This document shows positions 20,863 through 30,795 of a DNA stretch of 55,767 nucleotides, in pieces. Both the position numbers and the translations under genes were made by a program. The notes beneath the pieces are model-generated. The model made no database searches and was not told where the DNA came from. It worked only from the letters and a program-made list of their open reading frames with translations. Within the stretch, counting starts at the first letter, position 1. Every line of letters starts with the position of its first letter. This stretch comes from Lysobacter antibioticus HS124 (lineage in GTDB: Bacteria; Pseudomonadota; Gammaproteobacteria; Xanthomonadales; Xanthomonadaceae), in the NCBI RefSeq assembly GCF_000336385.2, contig NZ_HG424473.1, forward strand, positions 1-55,767, given 5' to 3'.

Positions 20863-21132
20863 TTATTCGGCCGCGCGGCTGACGATTTCAACCACGCTCC
20901 AGTTCTTGGTCTTGGACAGCGGAGCGATCTCCTTCACGCGCACGATATCGCCTTCCTTGCAGGCGTTCTCGGCGTCGTGAGCGTGGAGCTTGGTCGAGCG
21001 ACGGATGTACTTGCCGTACAGCGCGTGCTTGACCTGGCGCTCGACGAGCACGGTGACGGTCTTGTCCATCTTGTTGCTGACGACCCGGCCTTCAACCGTG
21101 CGCAGCGCCTTCTCTGTCTTGTTGTCGGTCAT
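20863..21132 (-). CDS. rpsQ: 30S ribosomal protein S17
   Basis: 89 residues; uS17, an early 16S rRNA binder with an OB fold. The conserved [12 protein letters not shown] motif and the [15 protein letters not shown] stretch are present. Last gene of the classical S10 operon. Confidence 0.97.
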   Translation of the reverse strand: MTDNKTEKALRTVEGRVVSNKMDKTVTVLVERQVKHALYGKYIRRSTKLHAHDAENACKEGDIVRVKEIAPLSKTKNWSVVEIVSRAAE

Positions 21133-21141
21133 GGCGGATCC

Positions 21142-21327
21142 TTACTTCTTCTCGCCCAGCAGCATGTTCACGCGAGCGATCTCGCGGCGAACACGGCGGG
21201 CCTCATGGGTCTTGGCGAGCTGACCGGTGGCCTTCTGCATGCGGAGAGCGAAGCTCTCCTTATGCAGTTCGACCAGGTGAGCCTTGAGCTCGTCAGCCGA
21301 CTTCTCGCGCAGTTGCTTGAGTTCCAT
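21142..21327 (-). CDS. rpmC: 50S ribosomal protein L29
   Basis: 61 residues; uL29, a two-helix protein beside the tunnel exit, near the docking site for trigger factor and SRP. Start [14 protein letters not shown] is typical. The ATG shares its first base with the last base of the rplP stop codon, so the two are translationally coupled. Confidence 0.97.
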   Translation of the reverse strand: MELKQLREKSADELKAHLVELHKESFALRMQKATGQLAKTHEARRVRREIARVNMLLGEKK

Positions 21328-21740
21328 TAGCGCACCGTCCGGGTAACGAAAGTGGTGGTCACCGAGAGCTTGGCGGCGGCCAGGCGGAACGCTTCGCGCG
21401 CCACGTCTTCGGCCACGCCTTCGATCTCGTAAATCATGCGACCGGGCTGGATCTGGGCGACCCAGTACTCGACGTTGCCCTTACCGGAGCCCATTCGGAC
21501 TTCGATCGGCTTCTTGGTGATCGGCTTGTCCGGGAACACGCGGATCCACATCTTGCCGCCGCGCTTGACGTAGCGGCTGATCGAGCGGCGGGCCGCTTCG
21601 ATCTGACGCGCGGTCAGCTGGCCGTGAGCGGTCGCCTTGAGGCCGTATTCGCCGAAGCTGACGGCATTGCCGTTCCAGCTCAGGCCCTCATTGCGGCCCT
21701 TGTGTACCTTGCGGTACTTGGTTCGCTTGGGTTGCAACAT
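21327..21740 (-). CDS. rplP: 50S ribosomal protein L16
   Basis: 137 residues; uL16, which helps organise the A-site and is needed late in 50S assembly. It starts [19 protein letters not shown] and contains the [13 protein letters not shown] motif. The arginine hydroxylated by RoxA in E. coli lies in this conserved region. Confidence 0.98.
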   Translation of the reverse strand: MLQPKRTKYRKVHKGRNEGLSWNGNAVSFGEYGLKATAHGQLTARQIEAARRSISRYVKRGGKMWIRVFPDKPITKKPIEVRMGSGKGNVEYWVAQIQPGRMIYEIEGVAEDVAREAFRLAAAKLSVTTTFVTRTVR

Positions 21741-21746
21741 GGCGGA

Positions 21747-22490
21747 TTACCTCTGTTCGCGGGCAGGACGGCCCGGGCGGTCGTTACGATCACCGCGATC
21801 GCCGCGGTCACCACGCTCGCTGCGCGGCGAATCGTCCTGCTTCTCCTGGCCGACCTGGGAGAAGTCGAACACTTCGCCCTTGTAGATCCAGGTCTTGATA
21901 CCGATGATGCCGTAGGTCGTCTTGGCTTCGGCGAAGCCGTAGTCGATGTCGGCGCGCAGGGTATGCAGCGGCACGCGGCCTTCGCGATACCACTCCGAAC
22001 GCGCGATCTCGGCGCCGTTCAGGCGGCCGGCGACGTTGACCTTGATGCCCAGGGCGCCGAGGCGCATCGCGTTGCCGACCGCACGCTTCATCGCGCGGCG
22101 GAACATGATGCGGCGCTCGAGCTGCTGCGCGATCGACTCGGCGACCAACTGCGCGTCGAGTTCCGGCTTGCGGACCTCGGTCACGTTGATGTGCGCCGGA
22201 ACGCCCATCAGCGCGCTGACTTCCTTGCGCAGCTTCTCGATGTCCTCGCCGCGCTTGCCGATCACCACGCCCGGACGGGCGGTGTGGATCGTGACGCGGG
22301 CGTTGTTCGCCGGACGCTCGATGAAGATCTTCGAGATGCCGGCCTGAGCCAGCTTCTTGCGCAGCATTTCGCGAACCTTCAGGTCAGCCGCCAGGTACTC
22401 GGCGTACTGCTTCTTGTTGGCGAACCACTTGGAATTCCAATCCTTGGCGATGCCCAGGCGGATTCCGGTCGGATGAACTTTATGACCCAT
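21747..22490 (-). CDS. rpsC: 30S ribosomal protein S3
   Basis: 247 residues; uS3, part of the mRNA-entry helicase site. The KH domain region ([18 protein letters not shown]) is intact and the core ends near residue 215. The remaining tail of about 30 residues is disordered-looking and built of Arg-Gly-Asp repeats ([12 protein letters not shown]), longer than the E. coli tail. Confidence 0.97.
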   Translation of the reverse strand: MGHKVHPTGIRLGIAKDWNSKWFANKKQYAEYLAADLKVREMLRKKLAQAGISKIFIERPANNARVTIHTARPGVVIGKRGEDIEKLRKEVSALMGVPAHINVTEVRKPELDAQLVAESIAQQLERRIMFRRAMKRAVGNAMRLGALGIKVNVAGRLNGAEIARSEWYREGRVPLHTLRADIDYGFAEAKTTYGIIGIKTWIYKGEVFDFSQVGQEKQDDSPRSERGDRGDRGDRNDRPGRPAREQR

Positions 22491-22503
22491 TGTCTACTCC
22501 GCC

Positions 22504-22839
22504 TTACTTGCCGGCGCCCACAACCACAGTGATGTGGCTGGTGCGCTTGAGGATGCGGGTGCCGCGGCCCTTCGCACGCGCCATGAAGCGCTTCAGTGCG
22601 GGACCCTCGTCAACCATGATGGTCTTGACCTTGAGCTCGTCGACGTCGGCGCCCTGGTTGTTCTCGGCGTTGGCGATGGCGGACTCCACGACCTTGCGGA
22701 TCAGTGCAGCAGCCTTCTTGTCCGAGAACTTCAGCAGGTTGACGGCGCGCTCGGCGGACAGACCGCGCACCTGGTCGGCGACCAGGCGGGCCTTCTGCGG
22801 GGAGATGCGCGCGGTGCGCAGGATGGCTTTCGCTTCCAT
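22504..22839 (-). CDS. rplV: 50S ribosomal protein L22
   Basis: 111 residues; uL22, whose beta-hairpin lines the peptide exit tunnel (the [15 protein letters not shown] region). Two ATGs are available. I prefer the second (MEAKAILR, 22839) because AGGAG sits six bases before it, whereas it abuts the first ATG at 22845. Confidence 0.95.
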   Translation of the reverse strand: MEAKAILRTARISPQKARLVADQVRGLSAERAVNLLKFSDKKAAALIRKVVESAIANAENNQGADVDELKVKTIMVDEGPALKRFMARAKGRGTRILKRTSHITVVVGAGK

Positions 22840-22849
22840 GGTCATCTCC

Positions 22850-23119
22850 TTACTTGCCCGACTTCTTGTCGCCGCCGTGACCCTTGAACGTACGGGTCAG
22901 GGCGAACTCGCCAAGCTTGTGGCCAACCATGTTTTCGTTGACCAGCACCGGGATGTGGTTCTTGCCGTTGTGGACGGCGATCGTGAAGCCCACCATCTCC
23001 GGCAGCACCATCGAACGGCGCGACCAGGTCTTGATCGGCTTCTTGTTGTTGCCCGCCGTTTCGACCTTCTTCATCAGATGATGGTCGACGAACGGGCCCT
23101 TCTTCAGTGAACGTGCCAT
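22850..23119 (-). CDS. rpsS: 30S ribosomal protein S19
   Basis: 89 residues; uS19, in the head of the 30S subunit next to S13. [19 protein letters not shown] and the FAPTRTFKGH-equivalent [13 protein letters not shown] stretch identify it. Standard location between rplB and rplV. Confidence 0.98.
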   Translation of the reverse strand: MARSLKKGPFVDHHLMKKVETAGNNKKPIKTWSRRSMVLPEMVGFTIAVHNGKNHIPVLVNENMVGHKLGEFALTRTFKGHGGDKKSGK

Positions 23120-23125
23120 GTTCGA

Positions 23126-23953
23126 TTAACCCCTGCGATCGCGCACGATGAATTGCGTGGTGCGCTTGTTCTTGCGCGTCTTGTAACCCTTGGTCGGAAC
23201 ACCCCACGGGGTGACCGGATGCGGGTTGCCCTGGCCAGCCTTCGCCTCACCGCCACCGTGCGGGTGGTCGACGGGGTTCATGGCCGCGCCGCGAACGGTC
23301 GGCTTGATGCCGCGCCAACGCTTGGCGCCGGCCTTGCCGAGCTTCTCCAGGTTGTGCTCGTCGTTGCCGACTTCGCCGATGGTGGCGCGGCACTCGACCG
23401 GCACCTTGCGCATTTCGCCGGAGCGAAGACGCAGCGTGGCGTAGCCCTGCTCGCGAGCCACCAGGTAGGCGCTGGCGCCGGCCGCGCGGGCCAGCTGGGC
23501 GCCCTTGCCCGGCTTCATTTCGACGCAGCACACGGTGGAGCCGACCGGGATGTTGGTCAGCGGCAGCGTGTTGCCGACGCGGATCGGGGCGTCGCGGCCC
23601 GCGATCACCTGGTCGCCGTCCTTCAGGCCCTTCGGGGCGATGATGTAACGACGCTCGCCATCGACGTAGCACAGCAGCGCGATGTGCCCGGTGCGGTTGG
23701 GATCGTATTCGATCCGCTCCACGCGCGCCGGAATACCTTCCTTGTCGCGCTTGAAGTCGATGATGCGGTAGTGCTGCTTGTGACCACCACCGATATGACG
23801 GGTGGTGATGCGGCCGTGGTGGTTACGACCGCCGCTCTTGCTCTGCTTTTCGACCAGCGCCGCGTGCGGCGCGCCCTTGTGCAGGCCCGGCGTCACGACG
23901 CGGACCGCGTTGCGGCGGCCGGCGGAAGTGGGCTTGAAAGTCATCAATGCCAT
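23126..23953 (-). CDS. rplB: 50S ribosomal protein L2
   Basis: 275 residues; uL2, required for peptidyl transferase activity and subunit joining. The C-terminal [18 protein letters not shown] signature, including the histidine important for activity, is intact. The N-terminus has the usual [10 protein letters not shown] start. Confidence 0.98.
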   Translation of the reverse strand: MALMTFKPTSAGRRNAVRVVTPGLHKGAPHAALVEKQSKSGGRNHHGRITTRHIGGGHKQHYRIIDFKRDKEGIPARVERIEYDPNRTGHIALLCYVDGERRYIIAPKGLKDGDQVIAGRDAPIRVGNTLPLTNIPVGSTVCCVEMKPGKGAQLARAAGASAYLVAREQGYATLRLRSGEMRKVPVECRATIGEVGNDEHNLEKLGKAGAKRWRGIKPTVRGAAMNPVDHPHGGGEAKAGQGNPHPVTPWGVPTKGYKTRKNKRTTQFIVRDRRG

Positions 23954-23963
23954 GGATCTTTCC

Positions 23964-24260
23964 TCAGGCCTTGGCCATCACGTCGATCGACTGGCCTTCG
24001 GCCAGCTTCACGTACGCCTTGCGCCAGTCGCCGCGACGGCCCATGCGGAAACGGAAGGCCTTGTTCTTGCCCTTCACGTTGACCACGTTGACCGCCTCGA
24101 CCTTGACGTCGAACAGCTTTTCCACGGCGACCTTGATGTCGGCCTTGGTAGCTTCGGTCGAGACTTCGAAGACGTATTGGTTGGAAACTTCCTGCAGACG
24201 GGCGGTCTTTTCGGACACGCGCGGCGCGCGGATGATGCTGTAGAGCTTGGCGTCGTTCAT
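23964..24260 (-). CDS. rplW: 50S ribosomal protein L23
   Basis: 98 residues; uL23, at the tunnel exit, docking site of trigger factor and SRP. Signature: [17 protein letters not shown] and [16 protein letters not shown] prefer the ATG at 24260, which overlaps the rplD stop as ATGA; a longer start (MAGMNDAK, 24269) lies inside rplD. Confidence 0.95.
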   Translation of the reverse strand: MNDAKLYSIIRAPRVSEKTARLQEVSNQYVFEVSTEATKADIKVAVEKLFDVKVEAVNVVNVKGKNKAFRFRMGRRGDWRKAYVKLAEGQSIDVMAKA

Positions 24261-24862
24261 GCCAGCCACTCCTCGATCTTCTTGACCGCCTCGGCGGTGA
24301 ACACGACCGAGTCGGCGCCGACGAGGGCGACCGGATCCAGGCCCTGGACATCACGCACTTCGACGTACGGCAGGTTGCGGGCCGAGAGGTACAGATTCTC
24401 GGTCGCGTCTTCGGTGACGATCAGCGGACGCTGGCCGACCGACAGACCCTTCAGCTTCTCGATCAGGCCCTTGGTCTTCGGAGCGTCGATCTCGAAGCTC
24501 TCGACGACCGTGATGCGGCCCTGACGGTTCAGCTCGGACAGGATCGCGGCGATCGCGGCGCGATACATCTTGCGGTTGACCTTCTGCGCGAAGCTGCGCG
24601 GCTTGGCCGCGAAGGTCACGCCGCCGCCGACGAAGATCGGAGCCGTCAGCGCGCCATGACGCGCGCCGCCGCCCTTCTGCTTCTTCGACTTCTTGGTCGT
24701 GCCGTTGACTTCGGCGCGGGTCTTCTGCGCCTTGGTGCCGGCGCGACCGGCGTTGCGGTAGGCAACGACCACCTGGTGGACCAGGTCTTCGCTGAACTCG
24801 CGGCCGAAGATCGCGTCGGAGACCGACAGCGTCTTGCTGCTGTTGTTGATGGTGAGTTCCAT
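24257..24862 (-). CDS. rplD: 50S ribosomal protein L4
   Basis: 201 residues; uL4, whose loop reaches the exit tunnel and which in enteric bacteria represses its own S10 operon by attenuation and translational control. The tunnel-loop region [21 protein letters not shown] is intact. AGGAG is eight bases before the second ATG (24862) and only two before the first (24868), so I chose the second. Confidence 0.95.
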   Translation of the reverse strand: MELTINNSSKTLSVSDAIFGREFSEDLVHQVVVAYRNAGRAGTKAQKTRAEVNGTTKKSKKQKGGGARHGALTAPIFVGGGVTFAAKPRSFAQKVNRKMYRAAIAAILSELNRQGRITVVESFEIDAPKTKGLIEKLKGLSVGQRPLIVTEDATENLYLSARNLPYVEVRDVQGLDPVALVGADSVVFTAEAVKKIEEWLA

Positions 24863-24874
24863 CGTCATCTCTCC

Positions 24875-25528
24875 TTATGCCTTGCTCGAGGGACGGACGA
24901 TGACGTCGCCACCCGGCGCGCCCGGCACGGCGCCCTTGATCGCGATCAGGCCGCGCTCGGCGTCGACCTTGACCACTTCAAGACGCTGGGTGCTCTGCTG
25001 CACGGCGCCCATGTGGCCGGACATCTTCTTGCCCGGGAAAACGCGGCCCGGGGTCTGGCGCTGGCCGATCGAGCCCGGCGCGCGGTGCGACAGCGAGTTG
25101 CCGTGCGTCGCGTCGCCCATGCGGAAGTTCCAGCGCTTGATCGTGCCCTGGAAGCCCTTGCCCTTGGTCACGCCCTGGACGTCGACCAGCTGGCCGGCTT
25201 CGAAGATGTCGGCCTTGATTTCGCCGCCGACTTCGAAAGCGCCGATCTGGTCGGCTTCCACGCGCAGCTCCCACAGGCCGCGACCGGCTTCGACCTTCGC
25301 CTTGGCGAGGTGACCGGCTTCCGGCTTGTTGACGAGCGCAGCGCGGCGCACGCCGACCGTGACCTGCACGGCGCTGTAGCCGTCGGTGTCTTCGGTCTTG
25401 ATCTGGGTGATGCGGTTCGGGGTCGCCTCGATCAGGGTCACCGGAACCGACTTGCCGTCTTCAGTGAAGAAACGGCTCATGCCGGCCTTGCGACCGACGA
25501 TGCCCAACGAATACTTCTTCGCGGTCAT
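24875..25528 (-). CDS. rplC: 50S ribosomal protein L3
   Basis: 217 residues; uL3, an assembly initiator that reaches into the peptidyl-transferase centre. The [13 protein letters not shown] and [23 protein letters not shown] stretches are diagnostic; the latter holds the glutamine methylated by PrmB in E. coli. Ten nt from rpsJ. Confidence 0.98.
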   Translation of the reverse strand: MTAKKYSLGIVGRKAGMSRFFTEDGKSVPVTLIEATPNRITQIKTEDTDGYSAVQVTVGVRRAALVNKPEAGHLAKAKVEAGRGLWELRVEADQIGAFEVGGEIKADIFEAGQLVDVQGVTKGKGFQGTIKRWNFRMGDATHGNSLSHRAPGSIGQRQTPGRVFPGKKMSGHMGAVQQSTQRLEVVKVDAERGLIAIKGAVPGAPGGDVIVRPSSKA

Positions 25529-25538
25529 GGTGGTTGCC

Positions 25539-25850
<312 letters not shown>

Positions 25851-26177
25851 GACGGAATTCCTTGGTTAAAAGAGCGACGGGACGGCTTCTGGGTGCGCCG
25901 GCCCCACGAAAACGCAAACACTCCAGGGCAACACCCTCGCCCCGGAGCTTCCTTGCCTGGAAAAGCTAAGGCGGCCCGGTCACCCGGCCCGCCCAGACTG
26001 AGCAGAACGCACGAAGCGCCCCGTCTAGCGTTCCTTGGAAGCCCTGCATTCGGGGCCCGGAACGTACGGAGCGCGGCCGTGCGACATATCCCTGTCTGGC
26101 GAATACGAGGCGCATCCTGCCCCTCATTTCGCTGGTTGCGCCCGACCCTAAAAACGAGCCGGACGCGGTGGTCGCGC

Positions 26178-26207
26178 ATTCTAACCGCATCGAACCGGGC
26201 AGCGCAA
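26178..26207 (-). promoter_or_regulatory. Candidate S10 operon promoter
   Basis: Minus strand: TTGCGC, an 18-bp spacer, TAGAAT. Five of six -10 positions and four of six -35 positions match the sigma-70 consensus. The predicted start near 26171 leaves a leader of about 320 nt before rpsJ. Confidence 0.6.
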
Positions 26208-26288
26208 GTCGACGCCCTGCCCCGCCCTAGCGGCGAATCCTGACCCCATTCAGCCAACCCGCCAGCGACGGGCGGGAGGCCGGAAACG

Positions 26289-26316
26289 CCTGCGGCGACC
26301 CGAGGGTCGCCGCAGG
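26289..26316 (-). terminator. Terminator after tuf
   Basis: A 12-13-bp perfect stem (CCTGCGGCGACC / GGTCGCCGCAGG) with a CGAG loop, 51 nt beyond the tuf stop. On the minus strand GGCGTTTCC follows, a short T-run. Confidence 0.75.
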
Positions 26317-26366
26317 AATAAAGCGATCGAGCGAACCGACCGACCGGACCTGCCGGCCGGAACGGA

Positions 26367-27557
26367 TTACTTGATGATCTTCGCCACCACGCCGGCGCCG
26401 ACGGTGCGGCCGCCTTCGCGGATCGCGAAGCGCAGGCCTTCGTCCATCGCGACCGGGTTGATCAGGGCGACGGTCATCTTCACGTTGTCGCCCGGCATCA
26501 CCATTTCCACGCCTTCCGGCAGGGTCACGGCGCCCGTGATGTCGGTGGTGCGGAAGTAGAACTGCGGACGGTAGCCCTTGAAGAACGGGGTGTGACGGCC
26601 GCCTTCGTCCTTCGACAGCACGTACACCTCGGCTTCGAACTCGGTGTGCGGGGTGATCGAACCCGGCTTGGCCAGCACCTGGCCGCGCTCGACGTCGTCG
26701 CGCTTGGTGCCGCGCAGCAGCAGACCGGCGTTGTCGCCCGCCTGACCCTGGTCCAGCAGCTTGCGGAACATTTCGACGCCGGTGACCGTGGTCTTCTGGG
26801 TCGGACGGATGCCGACGATTTCGATTTCGTCGCCCACCTTGATGATGCCGCGCTCGATACGGCCGGTCACCACGGTGCCGCGGCCCGAGATCGAGAACAC
26901 GTCTTCCACCGGCATCAGGAACGGCTTGTCGATCGCGCGCTCCGGCTCCGGAATGAAGGTGTCCAGCGCGTCGACCAGCTTCAGGATCGCCGGCACGCCG
27001 ATTTCGCTCTGGTCGCCTTCCAGCGCCAGACGGGCCGAACCGTGGATGATCGGGGTGTCGTCGCCCGGGAACTCGTACTTGGTCAGCAGCTCGCGCACTT
27101 CCATCTCGACCAGCTCGAGCAGCTCGGCGTCGTCCACCATGTCGGCCTTGTTCAGGAACACGACGATGTACGGCACGCCGACCTGACGCGACAGCAGGAT
27201 GTGTTCGCGGGTCTGCGGCATCGGGCCGTCAGCGGCCGAGCACACCAGGATCGCGCCGTCCATCTGCGCCGCACCGGTGATCATGTTCTTCACGTAGTCG
27301 GCGTGGCCCGGGCAGTCGACGTGCGCGTAGTGGCGCGTCGCCGATTCGTATTCCACGTGCGCGGTCGAGATCGTGATGCCGCGAGCCTTTTCTTCCGGCG
27401 CCGCGTCGATCGCGTCGTACGCCTTGAACTCGCCACCGAAACGCTCGGCGCCGACCTTGGTCAGAGCGGCCGTCAGCGTGGTCTTGCCGTGGTCGACGTG
27501 ACCGATCGTGCCGACGTTCACGTGCGGCTTGGTGCGCTCGAATTTACCCTTGGCCAT
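26367..27557 (-). CDS. tuf: Elongation factor Tu
   Basis: 396 residues. EF-Tu carries aminoacyl-tRNA to the ribosome. G1 [10 protein letters not shown]3 [12 protein letters not shown], the effector ARGITI and G4 NKAD-type motifs are intact, followed by domains 2 and 3 ending in [11 protein letters not shown]. It lies 71 nt after tRNA-Thr, like tufB in the tRNA-tufB operon of E. coli, but the next genes are those of the S10 operon, which normally follow the other tuf copy (tufA, after fusA). Confidence 0.98.
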   Translation of the reverse strand: MAKGKFERTKPHVNVGTIGHVDHGKTTLTAALTKVGAERFGGEFKAYDAIDAAPEEKARGITISTAHVEYESATRHYAHVDCPGHADYVKNMITGAAQMDGAILVCSAADGPMPQTREHILLSRQVGVPYIVVFLNKADMVDDAELLELVEMEVRELLTKYEFPGDDTPIIHGSARLALEGDQSEIGVPAILKLVDALDTFIPEPERAIDKPFLMPVEDVFSISGRGTVVTGRIERGIIKVGDEIEIVGIRPTQKTTVTGVEMFRKLLDQGQAGDNAGLLLRGTKRDDVERGQVLAKPGSITPHTEFEAEVYVLSKDEGGRHTPFFKGYRPQFYFRTTDITGAVTLPEGVEMVMPGDNVKMTVALINPVAMDEGLRFAIREGGRTVGAGVVAKIIK

Positions 27558-27628
27558 GGCTGTCGCTTCTCGTATGTGGGTCTAGATGTCGCGGTGGCTG
27601 TTGGTAAAGCAGCCGGTACTGCAATGAA

Positions 27629-27704
27629 TGGTGCTCACGACTGGAATCGAACCAGCGACCTCCTCCTTACCAAGGAGGTGCTCTACCGACTGAGCTACGT
27701 GAGC
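27629..27704 (-). tRNA. tRNA-Thr (GGT)
   Basis: 76 nt including encoded CCA. Acceptor GCTCACG / CGTGAGC, D-loop TAGCTCAGTCGGTAGAG, anticodon loop TTGGTAA (anticodon GGT) and the TTCGATTCC T-loop all fold correctly. Last tRNA before tuf and probably co-transcribed with it. Confidence 0.97.
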
Positions 27705-27748
27705 GTGAAACTCGGTGACTGCTACGGCGCGTTGCGGCGGCGATTCAA

Positions 27749-27822
<74 letters not shown>

Positions 27823-27921
27823 GCCGCGTACTGCCGTTACAGCGTTGGAACTTGCTTTGTTGCCCGCCCCGAACCGCTGGAGCGTCGCGCCGAATCCTAC
27901 TGCCGACCGTCGCGTTGAAAC

Positions 27922-28007
27922 TGGTGGAGGGAGGTGGATTCGAACCACCGAAGGCGTGAGCCAGCAGATTTACAGTCTGCCCCCGTTGGCCGCTTGGGTA
28001 TCCCTCC
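27922..28007 (-). tRNA. tRNA-Tyr (GTA)
   Basis: 86 nt, a class II tRNA with a long variable arm, with encoded CCA. Acceptor GGAGGGA / TCCCTCC, anticodon loop CTGTAAA with GTA. First gene of the tRNA-tuf unit; a strong promoter lies 13 nt upstream. Confidence 0.97.
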
Positions 28008-28019
28008 GAAGAGCCCGTA

Positions 28020-28048
28020 ATTCTGGCGTGCGATTTTCGACTTGTCAA
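28020..28048 (-). promoter_or_regulatory. Promoter of the tRNA-Tyr-Gly-Thr-tuf unit
   Basis: Minus strand: perfect TTGACA, 17-bp spacer, CAGAAT. The predicted start is about 6 nt before tRNA-Tyr, and the discriminator (ACGGGC) is GC-rich, a feature of stringently controlled stable-RNA promoters. Upstream sequence is AT-rich (GAAAAGTTT..GAAAA), possibly an UP element. Confidence 0.8.
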
Positions 28049-28100
28049 CGCGTTTTCACGCAAACTTTTCGAAACCGCCGCCGCCTCCGGCCGCCCTGCC

Positions 28101-28123
28101 CGGCGCCCGAAACCGGGGCGCCG
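28101..28123 (-). terminator. Possible terminator after ychF
   Basis: CGGCGCCC / GGGGCGCCG stem-loop 21 nt past the ychF stop, without a clear T-run. It separates ychF from the tRNA promoter. Confidence 0.4.
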
Positions 28124-28143
28124 CGCGAGGCCGCACAGTCTAC

Positions 28144-29235
28144 TCAAACATTGAACCGGAAGTGCAACACATCGCCTTCCTGGACGCGATATTCCTTGCC
28201 CTCCAGGCGCAGGCGACCGGCGTCGCGGGCGCCGGCCTCGCCCTTGTACTTGATGAAATCGTCGTAGGCGATGGTTTCGGCGCGGATGAAGCCCTTCTCG
28301 AAGTCGGTGTGGATCACCGCCGCGGCCTGCGGCGCGGTCGAGCCGGCCTTGACCGTCCAGGCGCGCACTTCCTTCACCCCGGCGGTGAAATAGGTCTGCA
28401 GGCCCAACAGGGCGTAGCCGGCACGGATCAGGCGGTTCAGGCCCGGCTCGTCCAGGCCCAGGTCGGTCAGGAAGGCGTCGCGGTCGGCGTCGTCGAGCTG
28501 GCTCAGCTCCTCCTCGATCGCCGCCGAGATCGGCACCACCTGGGCGCCCTCGGCTTGCGCGCGGGCGCGCACAGCGTCGAGGTGCGGATTGTTCTCGAAC
28601 CCGTCCTCGAGCACGTTGGCCACGTACATGACCGGCTTGAGGGTCAGCAGGAACAGGTCGCGCAGGGCGGCCTTGTCGTCGTCCGACAGGTCCAGCGCGC
28701 GCGCCGGCTTGCCGGCGTCGAGCCCGGCACGGACCCGGCCGAGGATCTCCTTGCGCGCCACGGCCTCCTTGTCGCCGGTCTTGGCCGAGCGCTCGGCGCG
28801 CTGCAGCGCCTTCTCGACGCTCTCCAGGTCGGCCAGGGCCAACTCGGTGTCGATGGTCTCGATGTCGGCGATCGGGTCGACCTTGTTGTTGACGTGGATC
28901 ACGTCCGGGTGCTCGAAGCACCGCACCACGTGGGTGATCGCATCGACCTCGCGGATGTGGGCCAGGAACTTGTTGCCCAGGCCCTGGCCGCTGGCCGCAC
29001 CGGCGACCAGCCCGGCGATGTCGACGAACTCGACCGCGGTCGGGATCAGCTTCTGCGGCTTGACGATCTCCGCCAGCGCATTGAGGCGCGGGTCAGGTAC
29101 CGGCACCGCACCGACGTTCGGCTCGATGGTGCAGAACGGGAAGTTGGCCGCGGCGATGCCCGCCTTGGTCAGCGCGTTGAAAAGGGTCGACTTGCCGACG
29201 TTGGGCAGGCCGACGATGCCGCATTTGATGCCCAT
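28144..29235 (-). CDS. ychF: Redox-regulated ATPase YchF (Obg family)
   Basis: 363 residues, exactly the family length. YchF is an Obg-type P-loop protein that prefers ATP and binds ribosomes. G1 [11 protein letters not shown] and the G3 [19 protein letters not shown] block are at the N-terminus. A coiled-coil insertion follows, then the C-terminal TGS domain with [10 protein letters not shown] and DVLHFRFNV. The ATG at 29235 begins the canonical [12 protein letters not shown]; no good Shine-Dalgarno sequence precedes it. The upstream gap is wholly occupied by an inverted repeat. Confidence 0.97.
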   Translation of the reverse strand: MGIKCGIVGLPNVGKSTLFNALTKAGIAAANFPFCTIEPNVGAVPVPDPRLNALAEIVKPQKLIPTAVEFVDIAGLVAGAASGQGLGNKFLAHIREVDAITHVVRCFEHPDVIHVNNKVDPIADIETIDTELALADLESVEKALQRAERSAKTGDKEAVARKEILGRVRAGLDAGKPARALDLSDDDKAALRDLFLLTLKPVMYVANVLEDGFENNPHLDAVRARAQAEGAQVVPISAAIEEELSQLDDADRDAFLTDLGLDEPGLNRLIRAGYALLGLQTYFTAGVKEVRAWTVKAGSTAPQAAAVIHTDFEKGFIRAETIAYDDFIKYKGEAGARDAGRLRLEGKEYRVQEGDVLHFRFNV

Positions 29236-29247
29236 GTTTTGGTCCGT

Positions 29248-29325
29248 GATTCGAGATTCGGGATTCGGGATTCGCAAAAGCCCAGCGTTGGCTCTTGCCA
29301 ATCCCGAATCCCCAATCCCTAATGC
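29248..29325. repeat. (GGGATTC)-type inverted repeat, pth-ychF gap
   Basis: Left arm has three heptamer-like units (CGAGATT, CGGGATT, CGGGATT); the right arm has the complementary AATCCCGAATCCCCAATCCC. The centre (GCAAAAGCCC...GGCTCTTGC) also pairs, so the whole element can fold into one long imperfect hairpin. The right arm includes the pth stop codon. Confidence 0.8.
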
Positions 29326-29900
29326 CGCTGCGTGTGCAGACGCGTCATCGCGTCCAGGAAATTGCCCTGCACGGCCAGTGGCATGACGTCGATGGCGTCG
29401 TCGATGGCGCGCAGGATGACGGCCTCGTCGTCCTTGCCGGGACGGCCGAGCACCCAGGGGGTGACCCTGTCCTTGTGGCCGGGATGGCCGATACCCAGGC
29501 GCAGGCGGTGGAACTTGCCGTGCCCCAGGTGCTGGACGGTGTCGCGCAGGCCGTTCTGGCCGCCGTGGCCGCCGTCGAACTTGAGCCGCGCGGTGCCCGG
29601 CGCCAGGTCGAGTTCGTCGTGCGCCAACAGCGCCTCGTCCGGCTCGATCTTCCAGTAGCGCAACGCCGCGGCCACCGACTTGCCGGAGAGGTTCATGAAG
29701 GTGGCCGGCTTGAGCAGCCACACCGGCCGGCCGGCGATCTCGATCTTCGAGGTCTCGCCGAACAGCTTGGACTCCAGGCCGAAGCGGCCGCCGAACTTCT
29801 CGTTCAGGGCGTCCACAAACCAAAACCCGGCGTTGTGCCGGGTCCGGGTGTATTCGGCGCCGGGGTTGCCCAGGCCGACGATCAGGCGCAGTCCCGCCAT
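29319..29900 (-). CDS. pth: Peptidyl-tRNA hydrolase
   Basis: 193 residues. Pth releases peptides from prematurely dissociated peptidyl-tRNA. [21 protein letters not shown] contains the catalytic His region, and [13 protein letters not shown] and ELDLAPG are conserved. Its TAG stop lies inside the neighbouring intergenic repeat. It follows rplY by 59 nt, the usual rplY-pth-ychF order. Confidence 0.97.
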   Translation of the reverse strand: MAGLRLIVGLGNPGAEYTRTRHNAGFWFVDALNEKFGGRFGLESKLFGETSKIEIAGRPVWLLKPATFMNLSGKSVAAALRYWKIEPDEALLAHDELDLAPGTARLKFDGGHGGQNGLRDTVQHLGHGKFHRLRLGIGHPGHKDRVTPWVLGRPGKDDEAVILRAIDDAIDVMPLAVQGNFLDAMTRLHTQRH

Positions 29901-29959
29901 GGATCAAGACAATCCGCGAACGCGAGCCGGCGCGCCCGAAAGAGCGCGCCGGCGAGCGA

Positions 29960-30619
29960 TCACTTCTTGTCTTCGTCCTTCTTCGAGACCTTGGCGGCCG
30001 GCACTTCGGCGGCCGGGGCCTCGGCGTCGGAGACGACCTCTTCCTTGCCGTGCTTGGCGATCACGACGGCGACGTCGTGTTCCTTGCCCAGCTTCAGCTC
30101 GGGGATTTCCACGCCCTTCGGCAGCTTCAGCTCCGACAGATGGACGATGTCGCCGACCTTGAGCGCCGACAGATCGACTTCGATGAACTCCGGCAGGTCC
30201 TTCGGCAGGCAGCTGACTTCGACTTCGTTGAGCTCGTGGGTGACCACGACATCGGCGGACTTGCCGGCCGGCGACTTGTCTTCGTTGAGGAAGTGCAGCG
30301 GCACGGCCACGCGCAGCGCCTGGTTGGCGTCGACGCGCTGGAAGTCCAGGTGCATGATGATCTGCTTGAACGGGTGGCGCTGCATGTCGCGCAGCAGAAC
30401 CTGCTCGACCTTGCCGTCGACGTCCAGGCTCAGGATCGAGGAGTAGAACCACTCGTGCTGGCTGGCCAGCCAGATCTTCTCGTGGTCGAGCTGGACCGGC
30501 TGCGGAGCGGCGGTGCCGCCGTAGACGATGGCCGGGATGCTGGCGGCACGACGCAGGCGGCGGCTCGCACCCTTCCCCTCGACGTTGCGGCCAGTGGCCT
30601 TGATGATGTGTTCGGACAT
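29960..30619 (-). CDS. rplY: 50S ribosomal protein L25 (CTC/TL5 type)
   Basis: 219 residues; bL25 with an N-terminal 5S-rRNA-binding domain (about 1-95) and the C-terminal CTC-type extension (about 96-190) found in general-stress-protein homologues, unlike the 94-residue E. coli protein. A lysine/alanine-rich tail ([19 protein letters not shown]) follows. I start at [11 protein letters not shown]; 19 more codons are open upstream. The ribosome-binding site is weak. Confidence 0.95.
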   Translation of the reverse strand: MSEHIIKATGRNVEGKGASRRLRRAASIPAIVYGGTAAPQPVQLDHEKIWLASQHEWFYSSILSLDVDGKVEQVLLRDMQRHPFKQIIMHLDFQRVDANQALRVAVPLHFLNEDKSPAGKSADVVVTHELNEVEVSCLPKDLPEFIEVDLSALKVGDIVHLSELKLPKGVEIPELKLGKEHDVAVVIAKHGKEEVVSDAEAPAAEVPAAKVSKKDEDKK

Positions 30620-30701
30620 TTGCTTGTACTCGGTTTTACAGCGTTGAGACCGCCTCGCGGCGGCTTGGAGACTCACCCGCGACCAGGTGAGCCTTTGGAG
30701 C

Positions 30702-30795
30702 GGGGAATGGGAATTCGGGATTTGGGATTCGCAAGGCGGTGGCGCCGCCCCTGCTTCAACGAATCCCTAATCCCGAATCCCCAATCCCGAAATCA
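30702..30795. repeat. (GGGATTC)-type inverted repeat, prs-rplY gap
   Basis: Left arm on the plus strand has four G-tracts (30702-30726), the right arm matching C-tracts (AATCCCTAATCCCGAATCCCCAATCCC, given here in heptamers). The loop contains a small GGCGGTGGCGCCGCC hairpin. The right arm ends at the prs stop codon (30793-30795). Confidence 0.8.

Larger units (their letters stand above)
25851..26366 (-). other. tuf-rpsJ gap: S10 leader, promoter and tuf terminator
   Basis: 516 bp with no plausible gene. Read on the minus strand it contains, in order, the tuf terminator (26289-26316), a sigma-70-like promoter (26178-26207), and a leader of about 320 nt that can form a GC-rich hairpin (GGCGGGCCGG / CCGGGCCGCC, 25971-25994). 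A long structured leader fits autogenous control of the S10 operon, known for L4 in enteric bacteria. The control mechanism here is inference. Confidence 0.6.
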
